From the NCBI GenBank assembly GCA_012862575.1, contig BLSF01000002.1, positions 558,001 through 622,000 on the forward strand: a stretch of 64,000 bases of DNA. Direction: 5' to 3'. The notes under the pieces were generated by a model that saw only the letters and a list, made by a program, of their open reading frames with translations, was not told the DNA's origin and searched no databases. This document shows, in pieces, positions 40,427 to 52,395 of the stretch. The stretch is from Parietichytrium sp. I65-24A (Eukaryota > Sar > Bigyra > Thraustochytrida > Thraustochytriidae). The first letter of the stretch is position 1; each line of letters opens with the position of its first letter. Both the position numbers and the translations under genes were made by a program.

Positions 40427-43400
40427 GCCAACGCCGACTCTCCCCTGCGCACTGGAACCTGATACAAGCCCGTGTCGAGCGTTGTTATCCTGCCTGTCTG
40501 CCTGCCTGCCCGCCACGCAGCGATCTCTCTGCAGTCCTGTACCACGCCAGCCAAGCCCGTCTCGCACAGATCCCTTTCTAATGAACGCACCGGCGCTTTT
40601 CCCGTCCCAAGCAACACCAGATTCCACCCAAGCGGCTGCGTTTCCTAATCTCCCCTGTCTCCTTGCCGCTTCTACCTTCGCCCTGTGCGTACTCGGCGCG
40701 AACTGCAATTCGCCGACGTCTCTCCGAGCGCGAAAAGCCGCAAGCACACTCCGCAGACCAGCTAATATCGCAGGCGCGCTTTGCTCTCCCTCCTTCTTCC
40801 ACTTTTGCTTTACTTTTCCGTTTGCTTTTGCTTTTCCTCCACCCAACCCGCCTTATGATCGTCGCGGATTTGGCGTCCGCTGCCTCGCGAGCGGAACGGG
40901 TCCACCTGACTCGGACTCCGAAACTAAACTAGTTTCTAGTTTCTATAGTTTCTATTGTTTCTATTTTCACTGTTTGTTGTTTGGTTTCACTGATTTTTTT
41001 CACTGTGTTTCACTGTGAGTGAGCATGAGTGAGTGAGTGAGGATGAGTGCTCGGGAGATGTGGTTGTTGAGCGCGAGCGCACCAGACCCCGCGCAGGGCT
41101 ACCGACTCGCGCAGCTGGACGCTAAGCCTGGGCCACGCAGTAGCGGTCCGGCGAGGATGAGAGGGGCGGCGAGCGAAAGAGTACTGGCAGCTAGTCCACT
41201 GTGATGGACCGTGAGTGAGCGTGAGCGCGAGTAAAGAGTAGCGTGAGAGGGAGAGACGAATGCTAGTTTTGAGAGATTTGAGAGTTTTAATCAATGGAGT
41301 TTTAGATGCGGAATTTGGAACTATGCTCCCGCTGTGCTCTGAGGTCAGCTTTGCCTGCGCTGTGCGAGCTTCGTGTCTTTAGTCTGGGAGTGTCTGTCGC
41401 CCATTGTCGATGGCCGAAAGAAGACATTGAATTCAAAATCAAAAAACTAGAAAGAAAGAAAATAGAAAATAGATGAAAAAAATAAATGAATATAGAGAGA
41501 GAGGGAAAGGGGAGAGGAAAGGAAGGGAGGGAAGGAGGGAGGGAGGGAGGCGAGCGAGGAAGAAAGGAGTTGGCGATGGTTTCGAGCTCTAGTTAGCTGC
41601 CATAGGCATCACTAGAACACGAGTGTGTGCGAGAGAGAAAAGGTGCAAAAGTTATCAAAAGTTGCGAATGCTTTCGACTCTCCCTCTCACATTCAATAGT
41701 AGTACCTCTCTTTTTCTCTCACAGCGGCCAGTGAGGGGAGCTCGGGAAATGGGAAATGGTGGTTAGGACTCACTCACAGTCAGTCATTTCGCGGGATTCA
41801 TCGTAGGCGTCGGGTTAATAGTCCGAGTATGCCATTCTTCCAGGGGTCCACCTGGTTCTGGTTTCTTCGCACGCTCATAGCCGATTTCTAGGAGATTTTC
41901 GGAGAAGGAGACAAGGTGGAGTAATTCCGAGAGTGTCGTTTTAGCACAACGTGAAGTGGGCTGCTGACTGTGAGCCAGACAAAAGCTTCGTGTCGCGAGT
42001 TGTGATGTATTCTTTCTTTCTTTCTTTCTTTCTGTTCTTCTATCCTGCAACTCTGCCATCGCTGTCGGCGAAAGACCGATTCGCGGCCAAAACATGCCAA
42101 AACTCGCTGTCAAAGTCAAGCAAGCAAGCAACTTTGGCGACTCTCCCACCCCACTCACCTTCTGTTCGGCATAAACGAGATAGTGCCGGATCAATGATTT
42201 CTCTTTTGGCAGCCATGTACCAGCGAGATGCAGACGGAGTGGCGTTGGTGTATGCCGAGGATACGGGACAGAGTATAAAAGCCGTAGCGAACGAGGGAGC
42301 GTTCGCTGGGAGGTTTGCCGGAGGTGGTGAGGTCAGACGTGACGAGGACTCCGCTGCCAGTGAGCGGAATGTGTGTGCGGGGCTGGGAGAACATGGGCCT
42401 TCTTGAGAATCTGGAACGTCTTTTCCTTTTCAACTGTTTTGCTCAAATTGTGCAACTGTAATTTGACTGGAGCTTATCATTACTCGACACGAGGCCTCTT
42501 CCCGTCACCTCAAAGAAGAAGGACGCTCGATGAACATTTTGGCGCCAAAGGCCACCAATGGTGTGCCTGGAGGGACTTGGCCCGTCGGCAAGTTGCCAGC
42601 GGGATGCATGGGGCGCACAGGCGAAGCTATGAACTGCCACTGCGCAGACTGCGCAGATATTGACAGTTCGTTGGAACCGCAATTGAATCCCGCTCGCCCA
42701 ATCGCTGGCAACACCGGACACCCGAGTTCCGAAGATCTCTAGTTTTTAAATTAAAAGACTGCTTTGTGCTGGTCTCATTGGGCTCGCACAGGTACTTGCC
42801 GTGAGTATTTCCCTCCAAACTCTCGACACGCAGCTAGCCAGCGATATCCAGCGATACAAGTTCTCGTGTGCTGTGCATACGGATTCTACACTCCATGTTC
42901 GTTTAATTCATCGGCAGGGACCCGCCATTCCTCGTAAAATCATTCGTGGGATTGCGTCTTCCTTTGGCAGTGAGTTGATTGATTGATTGATTGAGTGTCA
43001 GCAGATAAAAGGCTCGCATGCTCACATCCATGATGGTGTTCGAAACATGATGAAACATCACTCCGGACGATATTAAAATACCGGATAGTTATGATTACTT
43101 CGGGTAAACTTGGAATTGCATATGCACACTTGGTCCGACACCGCTATTCTTGTATTACAAGGTTGCCTCCCATGCACAACAAGTAGTCCATCAATGCGTT
43201 ACTCAGTACCCGTTCAAGTGAGCGCCTCCGATTTTGCGGCTCGAACAGCTCGAACTCAGTACAGGTCGAGACGGACAGTTTTGTCCAGTACTCTGATAGA
43301 TTATTGGCGTGAAATGAATTGGTTGATTGTGAGTTCAAAATCAGTCCCGTAAATTAGTGCTGGAGGCAACAGAGAAGGTCGTGGGGAATTGTGCATTTTG

Positions 43401-44131
43401 CCGATAAGAGTTTGGCTACCTATAATGATAGGGCTTATTCGTTTGCTCGAGTAGCTTGAGTAGCTCGAGTTTCAGAATCCAAGTCATAACACGCACAACA
43501 CAATGCGTTAACCGACATTACCGACAAGGAGTCCGCAAAGAATCAGAGAATGGGGTCTGTAGTCTCAGAAGTCTCGGAACCGCGAGACCTGGCACAGGTG
43601 ATCACAGGTGGCACTGGTGTGCCTCGATGCTGCCAGCTCTTTGCCATTTTGCAATGAGGCGGGCACTAAGTGGTACAGAGATAACTCGAAGTGTAAGCTG
43701 AGCTCTAGCGTACACACACCCTAATTACCTGCTAGTTGCGAAGCCACGGATGCTGCGGAACCCTTTTGCGAAACCCAATGTGAGCCGTCAGAGCGGTCCA
43801 AACGGACACTTTTTTGTTTATGGAAACTATTGAAACAATGGAAACTGTGATCATCAGCGCAATCAGCGCACAGATGTGAGTGAGTTGCTTTGCTAGCTAG
43901 TAGAGAGCGGGAGCGCGAGTACAAGAAAGAAGACAGGAGGAGGCTGCAGATAGAAGAAAGAAGAGAGAAGAGCAAACGGTGAGCTGCGAGGCTGCGAATT
44001 GTGGAAGCGGCTCAGCTCCCTGGGACCGACAAGAGGGCCAGCGCGGATGCGCAACCGGGTGTGAATAGAGCAGTTCCGCCGAGTGAGTTGGTGAGACTTT
44101 GCCACCCGGGTGTGGTTGAGGCTTATTGGCA
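40427..44131. other. 3.7-kb gene-poor interval, simple-repeat-rich
   Basis: No convincing gene. It holds a polypurine stretch at about 41440-41590 with a G-run array, (TTTC)n at 42010-42033, (TTGA)n at 42975-42994, two GACTGTGAG words (41774, minus; 41966, plus), GCGCAGACTGCGCAGA near 42643 and GCTAGCTAGTAG near 43890. A 70-codon ATG frame at 42530-42742 has five cysteines but no known domain. The ankyrin gene reads away to the left and the RCC1 gene to the right, so both promoters lie here. Confidence 0.45.
41440..41590. repeat. Polypurine tract with G-quadruplex potential
   Basis: An A/G-rich stretch. Within 41525-41547 the plus strand has five GGG runs separated by loops A, AAGGA, A and A, which fits an intramolecular G-quadruplex pattern. 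It is in the interval between two divergently read genes. Confidence 0.75.
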
Positions 44132-46834
44132 ATGGAGTCAGCCACGGAGGAGCTGTCTCTGTTCACGGAGAATCGCGTTCAGCTAACGGAGGAGCAGCTA
44201 GCAGAGGATTGCAGGGTTTTGCTGTCCAAGGATTCGCTTCGAGTCGTGGAAGGTGGAGCATGTGATTTTTACTCCATTCGGCTGAGCTGCAGACCAGTGG
44301 CGGACGTGATGGTGCAGATCGATGATCCGACTGGGCAGGTTCGCACATCTCCGAAGGTAATTCGTTTTCTATTCGACGCCCCACATCAGGAGGCGCCAGG
44401 GTATTGGGCCGTTTCTCAAATCGTGCGCGTGATGGCAGTGGACGACGACAATGTGGAGTCTATACGGGAGACTGCGGAGCTACTTCACTGCTCCTTGAGT
44501 GGGGATCTTCGCTTCTCAAGTGTGAATGGGAAATGCAAAATCGAGCCTGAGAGACTGCCCGTCAATATTGTTGACAATGACGGTGGTTTTGTGTACTCTT
44601 TTGGAGAGATCCACGGATCGCGGGATATGGTCCCCGTTCCGCGCTCACTTCGCAGTGTACAAAAGCCATCGCAAATGCGCAAAAGACGCGATAGCAACGG
44701 CGGTGAAGAAGGTGGAGACGGGTTTGCTCTCAGGACTCAGTCGTCCTCGTCAAGCCTCGTTTCTGGGGGGCAGAGCGGCGTAGCAGAGGAGAATATTCGA
44801 ACGCTCTCATGCGGAGTTGGTCATTTAGGAGTAGTTCTTACGGACGGGCGGTTCATGTCTCTTGGCAATGGTGCAGACGGTCAGCTGTGCCACGGAGACT
44901 TCAAATCGCGCCAGGTGTTTTCCACATGGCGGAGTATTGACCGTGACGGGATATTGCGGTCCAAAATTATGCAAGTTTCTTGTGGACTAGCACACACTGC
45001 TTTGGTCACAGATGATGGCCGACTGCTCATGTGCGGTTCAAACGCAAAAGGCCAACTCGGGCTTTGTGATGGGCCAAACGCGGGTTGTTTAAAATGTTTG
45101 CTTCATATTAATAAACTTGATAACGAAGAGGAGAACCAAAAGCTGGCGGAAATGCAACACCTTGGAGATCAACAAAAGGTGGCCAAAATGAAAACCGCAG
45201 GGGAGAAGCGAGTGAATAATAAAGAACCCGTGCTTGAGTCAAACACAGTTTGTGCGGTGCCGCGCGTGGTCGAGGCTCTTGCGCACTTGTACGTGGAGAG
45301 GGTAGCGTGCGGTGAGAACCACACGGTTGCATTAGTGAGTACAGGGTCGTCAAATACAGATCGGGGCGTTGTAAAGTGTCGCATCTTTGGATGGGGAGAT
45401 GGTGTCAATGGAGCTCTCGGGGGCAACCTCAAGACGTACCAGCGCCATCCCGTTGAGCTCTCCGAGATCTCCTCAAAAGATCCGTTCCAGATATCTTGCG
45501 GTGGCCGCTTTACGGCCGTCTTATGCGGCCCCGGGCAGCTCTACACGGCAGGTTGGGGGATGAATGGCTGTTTTGGTCGCAAGAAGCCCGAGGACGACCC
45601 AAACCTTAATACGTTTGAGAGAGTGTTTGCCCCGATGAAGGAGGGCGAGCCGCAGCCCCTCTTTGTGGACGTCGCATGCGGGCAGTCTCATTTGGGAGTA
45701 ATGACAGATGCGCAGACTGTGTACGTCTGCGGAAACAATGAGAGCGGCCAATTAGGAGTAGGGGACCGTACTTATCGATCATCTTTGACGAAGCTGGGTT
45801 TCGTTTCGGGACTGGGTGTATCGAGTCTCGCGTTCGGAATGTTTCACTCCTGCGCCACTACCTGGGACGGCCATTTGTACGTTTGGGGGAGCAACGACCA
45901 CGGCCAACTCGGACTCGGTGCAAATATTCTAGATCAAGTCATCCCTGTTCTTCATGATGGAATGAATACTGTCGTCAAACAAGTACACGCTGGGAAGGCA
46001 TTCACGGCTCTTATTCTTCACAAGTCTCTGTCGAAAACAATCCTAAGCGAAACAGTTGCCAAAGTGAAGCAGAAGGAGTATCAAGAGCGAGTCGACAAGT
46101 TTTGGGAGCAGAAACGGCGAAAGGATAAAGCGGCCCAATCTAAACGACGAGACGCGGCACAGGAAGAAGCCCGGCAAGAGCAGAGAAAGGGGCAAAAGCT
46201 CCGTGATATGCCTATGCAGCAAATCGACGTGGACAAGATTCGGCAACTTGCAAACTACTTCCCTTACCAAACAGTGGCAAAATTTAAACCAAGAATCATT
46301 CAGAGACCTGCAAAGGAAACTCAGATTGTGGGTTGGAAGGCGCGGCCAAGCATCCGGACGCAGCGAATCAGCGAGGACGCACAGGTCTACCGGAGCCGTA
46401 TCGAAGATGAGCGCGTCACACCACCGAAAACAGAGCGCTCAAGAAAGATCGCTCCGAGATCTCCAAAATCCTCGGAACCTCCCAGGTCTCCCAGATCCCC
46501 GAAATCAACAGGCGCTGGAGTGAACGTGAACGAGCTTACCGCAGAGGAACTTATCGCGCTGCAAATATCCATTTATGGCTCACCGGGCTTTGGAGCTACT
46601 GGAAAGAAGCCGCCCAAGAAGAAACGAGAGGGAAACAGCAGGTCAGCAGACAGAACAACTGCGATCCTTGGCGATATCGCAAAATCCGCCAAAAATAAGA
46701 AGAGCTCAAAGAGAACCAACGCTGTCAAAAGAAAGAGCAAAGGCCCTTCATCAGCATCATCAAGGCGTGGGGAACCTTCCGTCGGAGATGATCCTCGGCC
46801 CAACTTTACCTCCGCGTTTCTTACCTCGGATTGA
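44132..46834 (+). CDS. Calx-beta-like / RCC1-repeat fusion protein
   Basis: A 900-residue protein starting at the ATG at 44132. Residues about 25-150 look like one Calx-beta domain: LRVVEGGACDFYSIRL, VRVMAVDDDNVES and the closing VNIVDNDG. From about 225 to 620 run RCC1 propeller repeats, with blades such as TLSCGVGHLGVVLTDGR, VSCGLAHTALVTDDGRLL, SNAKGQLGL, CGNNESGQLGVGD and WGSNDHGQLGLG. One blade carries a charged insertion at about 335-380. Residues 640-690 form a Lys/Arg/Glu helix and the last 180 residues are basic and Ser/Pro-rich (PRSPRSPKS). RCC1 folds act as guanine-exchange factors or chromatin/protein scaffolds; which applies here is not visible. Confidence 0.87.
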   Translation: MESATEELSLFTENRVQLTEEQLAEDCRVLLSKDSLRVVEGGACDFYSIRLSCRPVADVMVQIDDPTGQVRTSPKVIRFLFDAPHQEAPGYWAVSQIVRVMAVDDDNVESIRETAELLHCSLSGDLRFSSVNGKCKIEPERLPVNIVDNDGGFVYSFGEIHGSRDMVPVPRSLRSVQKPSQMRKRRDSNGGEEGGDGFALRTQSSSSSLVSGGQSGVAEENIRTLSCGVGHLGVVLTDGRFMSLGNGADGQLCHGDFKSRQVFSTWRSIDRDGILRSKIMQVSCGLAHTALVTDDGRLLMCGSNAKGQLGLCDGPNAGCLKCLLHINKLDNEEENQKLAEMQHLGDQQKVAKMKTAGEKRVNNKEPVLESNTVCAVPRVVEALAHLYVERVACGENHTVALVSTGSSNTDRGVVKCRIFGWGDGVNGALGGNLKTYQRHPVELSEISSKDPFQISCGGRFTAVLCGPGQLYTAGWGMNGCFGRKKPEDDPNLNTFERVFAPMKEGEPQPLFVDVACGQSHLGVMTDAQTVYVCGNNESGQLGVGDRTYRSSLTKLGFVSGLGVSSLAFGMFHSCATTWDGHLYVWGSNDHGQLGLGANILDQVIPVLHDGMNTVVKQVHAGKAFTALILHKSLSKTILSETVAKVKQKEYQERVDKFWEQKRRKDKAAQSKRRDAAQEEARQEQRKGQKLRDMPMQQIDVDKIRQLANYFPYQTVAKFKPRIIQRPAKETQIVGWKARPSIRTQRISEDAQVYRSRIEDERVTPPKTERSRKIAPRSPKSSEPPRSPRSPKSTGAGVNVNELTAEELIALQISIYGSPGFGATGKKPPKKKREGNSRSADRTTAILGDIAKSAKNKKSSKRTNAVKRKSKGPSSASSRRGEPSVGDDPRPNFTSAFLTSD

Positions 46835-49800
46835 TCGGCAATTTCGCAGAGTATTATAGGCCCGCGGCAGAAAATGTGGTGACGCTAATCGCGCACTCCT
46901 TTTTACCCTTGCGAGGTCTCACCCATTCATTGCCCGAAAAAACGAACGTTTGTTTTGGCAGAGAAAATGCAAGATTTGTAAACTGATTGTGAATTCTGTA
47001 GTGTAGTTTGTGTATTTTTTTTCCTCAACTTTAATGTTTAATTTCGTGAACCGAGAGAACCTGACCGCCTTCGTCAATTCGAGGAACCATTGTTTCTTTG
47101 TTTCACAGTGGGAGAAGGAGACCCAACTCGCGATTGGTTTTCGGGCGCCGCGGTGCTGCTGAATGCATTGTCGCGGCAATGCAAGTGCATGTGAGAAATA
47201 CGGATATTCAATACTCGCGTTGGAAAAGCTTCTTTCAGTGCATTCTGGCTAGCTAGATGTTTTTACTGTCGGTTGCGCCACTTGTGCTCGTTTGATGGGC
47301 TCGCAGATCAGCCTTTCAATATTCGGAATTGGGAAAGAATGTGCTCCTAACAGTGCAAGTACAGGTGCTGTTGTGCCAAGCCGCGACAGTGAAAATTGGA
47401 TCATTTGTTCTGGCTTTTGAATGCAAAATGCATTTTGCGGATTTGTTTTTACAGTTAGTTTGTGTCATGTGGTTCTTGTAAAACTAAATCTCGGTTCTGA
47501 AATCAAAAAGAAATACTCGGAAGTACTTGTGCAGCAAGAAGCAAAACAGCTTCTTCTCTTGAGATCTGGGTTCTTGAAGCCATCTCTTCGATGAGAGGTT
47601 CTAGTTTTTACAGTAATTGTTACGGTAGAAAAGCTTTCAAAACGCCAGCATTTGACCCACCCACGTTAGAACCTCTACCTCTTAATACAAAAAATAGTTA
47701 AAATACTACAAGCAGGAGATTCTGAGATGGAGTGCGAGATTCCTCCTTGTGTACTGGCTCGCTACCTCAAGTAAAAGGTTATGAACGTGTTACGCTCTAA
47801 CGGGTGGAGTTGTGAGGGGCAGATTCTGGCGATTCGAAGAAATTAGAACGCAGACCCTGTTATAGTACATACTAGAAGGACCTTATGGACTGTAGTTTCG
47901 GAACCGAAAGAATGTGCTCTGTGCAAGTAGTGTGCAAGTAATAAGTAGTACACGTGCTAGTACTCAAACAACTCTACTTCTCCTCCACAATCCAGAGCAT
48001 TTGAGTACTCGTGCACTACTTCGCTCTGAAATGCACGGTTTTCTCTTCTCCTATCTGACTCCTAAAATCTAACTTTGCGAATGCACTTGAACGCAAGAAC
48101 AGTGCCGAAAGTAGAACCCCCCGACTAATCGCACACCAGAAGCGGCTTGCACGCGAGCAGAGCGGGCGGGACCAGAGGAGAAGGGAGAATGGGAGAGTAG
48201 GGAAAGTAGGAAAGGAAAAAGAGACAGCTTGAGAGGGACCAAGTTCAGGATCTACGTCGGCGGTTGTGAGGGCATGCTATTTTCTGAACTGCGAATTCTG
48301 CATTTGGAAGAAGGAGAACGGTTTGAAACCAATGGTTGGAGGCGGTTGGCTGTTCGCCCACTGTCAGTCACAAATCTTTTTGTCAGGCACGAGCGAGCGA
48401 GCGCATTGGAAGGAAGAATTGTCTTGCTGTCAATGCTCCACTGTACAAAAATAAAGAGAGGGAATTTAGAGAAGGTTCACAATTCAGGATTCCACAAGAA
48501 GAGATGCAAAGATATGCAAAGCAAAGAATTTTACTGTTCTCTCGAAGAAAAAAATTGTGAAACGAAGGTGTGCTTTGTGTGCTTTCCTGCGCTATGCGAT
48601 GCTATGCAACCCTACTGACTAGTACCTTCCTTCAACGCTGGTGCTGGGTGGGGTAAGCGCGACGCTACGTTTCGACCTAAGACGTTGTAGGACGGAGTTC
48701 AGTGATGGTGAAAGCAAGTTGTGGCAGGTGAAAGTTTCAGAGCTTGTGCTGAAAAGCGAATCTCGATAGTTCACAATCAATCAAACTGCCGTTCTTTCTT
48801 GATTTCTCTCTTAAACAGCAAATGCAGTTATTGGCACCAGAACCTATTCATTCAGAAGTTCAGAAATTCAGAGTTGTGCATGGTGATGAGGAGAGAGAGA
48901 GTTTACAGACCTCGGACGCAGGCTGGTTGACAAGAGATGACAAGAGCCTCCATTCTAAAAGCGCTGTAAATCATAATGATGTTGAGTTCGAGTTGTGTAA
49001 TGGAAATCAAATCAATGGATTGCAGGAAAAATTTCGCGTTGTGACAGTGCAAGATAACACAACTTCCCGTTGTCCCAGCACCATCCAACCTGTCCACAAC
49101 TCCCCATAGTCTTGTATAATAGAAATTGTAGCTTCAAAGGTAGGTGCCCCCTACAAGTCTCCGGTACACCTCCGCGCTACCGCGAGCGATAGCTGCAACC
49201 CATTACAGCACCTCGGTAGTTAATATATAATGACAACAGTAATGCTTTCGCAACCAACGTACACCTTTTCCTTTGAAGAAATAATATACTTCTGGTAGAA
49301 CACACTATGCAACAAGAGTATCTTCCTATTCCGTCTTCACAGTACCACACTGATAGAAGCGTGCGTAACAGTATCCATTTTTCATTCTGCTCTTGTGTGC
49401 GGACGTGCGGTGTTGCTCTCTGCAGCAACAGCCACGAGGCCTGTTTGTTTCCTCTAATCACTACTACCGTGCAGGAGGGGCGAAAGAAGGAGCAACGTGG
49501 AAAGAAAGAGTGGAGGATAGATGACCCATTCATTGGGATTGAGAACCTCGGAGCCCTAAGCGCAATTACTACTTTCGCCTATTCCGCGGGTTCAGATTGC
49601 AGGAGCAAGACGCCAGAAACAAAAAAAGCTAAACCAGACTCCAAAAATACACTCGAAAACAAAAATATACTCACGTGAAACTCTGAGGGGAGCGGAAAAA
49701 GGAATGAGACTCGCTCTATCTCCGTCTATCTCCCGGCGGAACGAACCCCTTGCTACCTTGCCGCCCATTCACCGGTACCGGCGACGTGGTGGTGGATGGT

Positions 49801-50837
49801 TGCGTACGGGCTACGAATGGTGGTACAAATTGCGAATCCTCCCAGCGTCCATCCCGGCAGAAGGAAGGGGATATTCGTGCAGGTTGCTACTACCGCCTAT
49901 ATATAAAGCTAGCCCTTCCTCCTCCTGCTCCGTCTCCCTCGTGCTCGCCACGGCACAAGAATGCGCTGACTAGCGGCGCTTTAGCTCGATGGGTAGCGTG
50001 ATCAGGCAAAGAACCGAGTCGCAAGAGGACACTCTTGCAAGGAGCGATGATTGCACTCAGAGCTGCTGTGTGAGTGCGTGTATCATCAACAACTCAACAA
50101 CTCACTGGCGCAGAGGGAACTGCTTGCAGTAGAGATATTCACTCATTCAGCTTATAGAGCAGTACCAATCAAAGAGAAGGAACAAATCCAGTCAACAAAG
50201 AGTGACACGGATTTTGGATTTCTCATATCCACTCGATCAGCACAACGCACTCTGCCTCTCTCATAGACAGACAGACAAAGAGAGAGAGAGAGGAAGAGAG
50301 GAGACACAGAGAGAGAGAGAGAGAGAGGGACTTTGAAGAATTTGGGCCACTGAATCATTGTGCCATTGTGCCAACAACAATAAAAAGAAAGGAAGCAAAC
50401 TCCACTCACTCATTCATTTTTTATTCGTTCAGTAAGCGCAGAGTCACCACAAGTGTCACCCAATCGAAAAGCAAGACGGAAAGAAAAAAGGGAAACAAAC
50501 AAAGAAACGACAAAACAAAGAAATCGCAGTCACGGGGTCAAAAGCTGTGTAGAGTGGAGCAATAGGTAGAATAGGCGTGAAACACTTCCGAGTCTTCGTT
50601 CACAGTGACTCCCTGAGAGCGAACAGAACAGACAAAGACAAACTCGAAAATATCATAATCCATAATCCACAAACCCGAACGCGGAACAGAGCAACAAGAG
50701 GAACAAGAGGACGAAGGGTGCGCGGGCGGGTGTGCGCGGGTACGCACAGCGATCGCGAAGTTGGAGGTTGGAGTTTTGGGGAGAGCGGTGGACAGACACG
50801 CGAAAAAGAAAAAGAAAAAGGAAAAAGAGCAAGGGAG
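46835..50837. other. 4-kb gene-poor interval
   Basis: The longest stretch without a recognisable gene. The longest frame (129 codons, 48229-48618) has no domain and no good start context. Features are a GCTAGCTAG word at 47250, TTCAGAA units at 48845-48872, a tRNA A-box-like GCTTTAGCTCGATGGGTAGC at 49979-49998 without a B-box, and a (GA)n tract at 50279-50329 about 510 bp before the cyclin gene. Confidence 0.45.
50279..50329. repeat. (GA)n tract upstream of cyclin gene
   Basis: An interrupted GA dinucleotide run, with AGGAAGAGAGGAGACAC in the middle. It is on the sense strand of the cyclin gene, unlike the CT-sense tracts before the phosphagen kinase and HSPA12-type genes. Confidence 0.8.
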
Positions 50838-51704
50838 ATGGGGATTAGCGAGCAGTCACAGAGCTTTGGAGGAGCGGTGACTGTCCTGAAAAGCGCAGAC
50901 TCTCAGCGAAAGACGAGGCAGGAGCCCGAGCGTAAACCGGCCACGAAAGAGGAGGTGCTGGCCCTGGAGGAAGACCCGGCACTGATGGTGGACCATCTGT
51001 CCAATGAGTCGCCGTCCAAGCGGATAGAGGAGATGGAGGAGGAGGTGAAGACGGATTCGTCAAAGGATCACTCGAGGTCGGCGTACAGCGTCAAGGCCTC
51101 GAATGTAATTGCAAAGAGGAAGCGCCGCGCTGAGCTGCAGAGCAGTGAGATCTCTACTATCCGCACAATCGCAAAGGCATTATGGAATCTCGCTCTAAGC
51201 GGGGACTCTTCGCCTCAGATGGCCGCGTACTCTGCGGCGCGGCATTTGAATGGGCCCGCGGCTCCGTTCTTCAGTCACCCGAAAGATAGATTAGACGAAT
51301 TTGGCGAGTTTGTTCGTCGCTTGGTTCAAGCGATGAACGACTATGACATTGAGATGTCGTGTGAAAACAAGTACCGCAAGGTCCAAAGCCTCGGGCTGCG
51401 AATCTTGCTGTGCAGCATTCTGCTAGTGAATCGCGTTGTCAACAGCGTTCCATCCTTCGTTGTGTGCACCCGCAACATTCACCGATTGGTTGTGTCGTGC
51501 ATGCTGTGTGTCTCTAAATTCTCCGAAGATGAGCCTCTTAACAACCGATTCTGGTCCAAGGTGTCTGATGTACACTTGCAAGACCTCAACCGTTGCGAGC
51601 TGAGCCTCGTTCAGATCCTCAACTACGACTTCAGGATTCCAGTCGAAGCTTACGAAAGTATCCTTCAACGTTTGGACATTCGCCCTCAGTCAGAGTCTTT
51701 GTAG
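50838..51704 (+). CDS. PHO80/PCL-type cyclin
   Basis: A 288-residue protein from the ATG at 50838. The first 110 residues are acidic and probably disordered (EEMEEEVKTD). Residues about 150-285 form a PHO80-family cyclin box: VVSCMLCVSKFSEDEPLNN then RFWSKVSDVHLQDLNRCEL and LVQILNYDFRIP, matching the A-x-x-x-A-x-K-F...LN-x-x-E...L-x-F-x-L pattern. Such cyclins bind PHO85/CDK5-like kinases and act in phosphate or nutrient signalling and morphology. A PHO84-type transporter lies 33 kb away, but co-occurrence is weak evidence of linkage. An open frame to 50577 begins with GTG. Confidence 0.85.
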   Translation: MGISEQSQSFGGAVTVLKSADSQRKTRQEPERKPATKEEVLALEEDPALMVDHLSNESPSKRIEEMEEEVKTDSSKDHSRSAYSVKASNVIAKRKRRAELQSSEISTIRTIAKALWNLALSGDSSPQMAAYSAARHLNGPAAPFFSHPKDRLDEFGEFVRRLVQAMNDYDIEMSCENKYRKVQSLGLRILLCSILLVNRVVNSVPSFVVCTRNIHRLVVSCMLCVSKFSEDEPLNNRFWSKVSDVHLQDLNRCELSLVQILNYDFRIPVEAYESILQRLDIRPQSESL

Positions 51705-52395
51705 AGCCCCAGGTGTGCTCTGATTCTGATGCATGGGTTATTTATTCTTCCTTTTTTTGCCAAATACGTGCTGCCGCTTCCACGTGCGCAGCGAGTTGTA
51801 CTCTTTCTTTTGTTTTTTAGTCGTCTAGTACGTAACAAATCTGTTGTTGACAATCATAAAAACTGACGTAAATCTTGATATGCCATAAACTCAAAACCTT
51901 CAAGAAATGTTCACGCTCAAGCACCTACATGTACACACTCATTCAGCGACCAAATGGGGTTGCGGAGAAGAGTTGTTCATAACGAAAATATACTTTTTAT
52001 TCTTTGGACCTGACAACAAATCTATATCACTCGCAGTTCTTTTTCGTTCTGGAAATGAACGCTGCAAAGATAAATGCAGGGTGCGCGACAAAGCTTTTAG
52101 CCCACTAGCCGCGCGACCCTGGAATACCGGAACGGAAAACAGGAGAGGGAAGGATCTACACGTGACGAACGCGGGGAAATTCAAACAGGCAAACTTTTTT
52201 ACAAACCATCATCTCCATCGCCTTCGACGGACGTAGTCTCTCGCTCTCTTTCATTCGACATGACAACTCGCTTTGACTCACACACGCCATACGCCTTGCG
52301 AGCTCCTTTAATCTTCTTCTTCTTTCATCTTCCCCACATTCGCATTCTCTCTTCGAGGGAGACAAACGTGATGGCGCAATGGGGCGCGGCGCGAA
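51705..52395. other. Spacer between convergent cyclin and ISCA1-type genes
   Basis: About 690 bp with no coding frame of note and no repeat. Confidence 0.4.

Noticed and set aside
48229-48618. 129-codon frame in the 4-kb gene-poor region
   Set aside because: It begins at a non-ATG position and shows no domain; the DNA has low-complexity edges.
49976-50005. tRNA-like 5' half (GCTTTAGCTCGATGGGTAGC)
   Set aside because: It has an A-box-like core but no GGTTCGA-type B-box, and no acceptor or anticodon stem pairs downstream.
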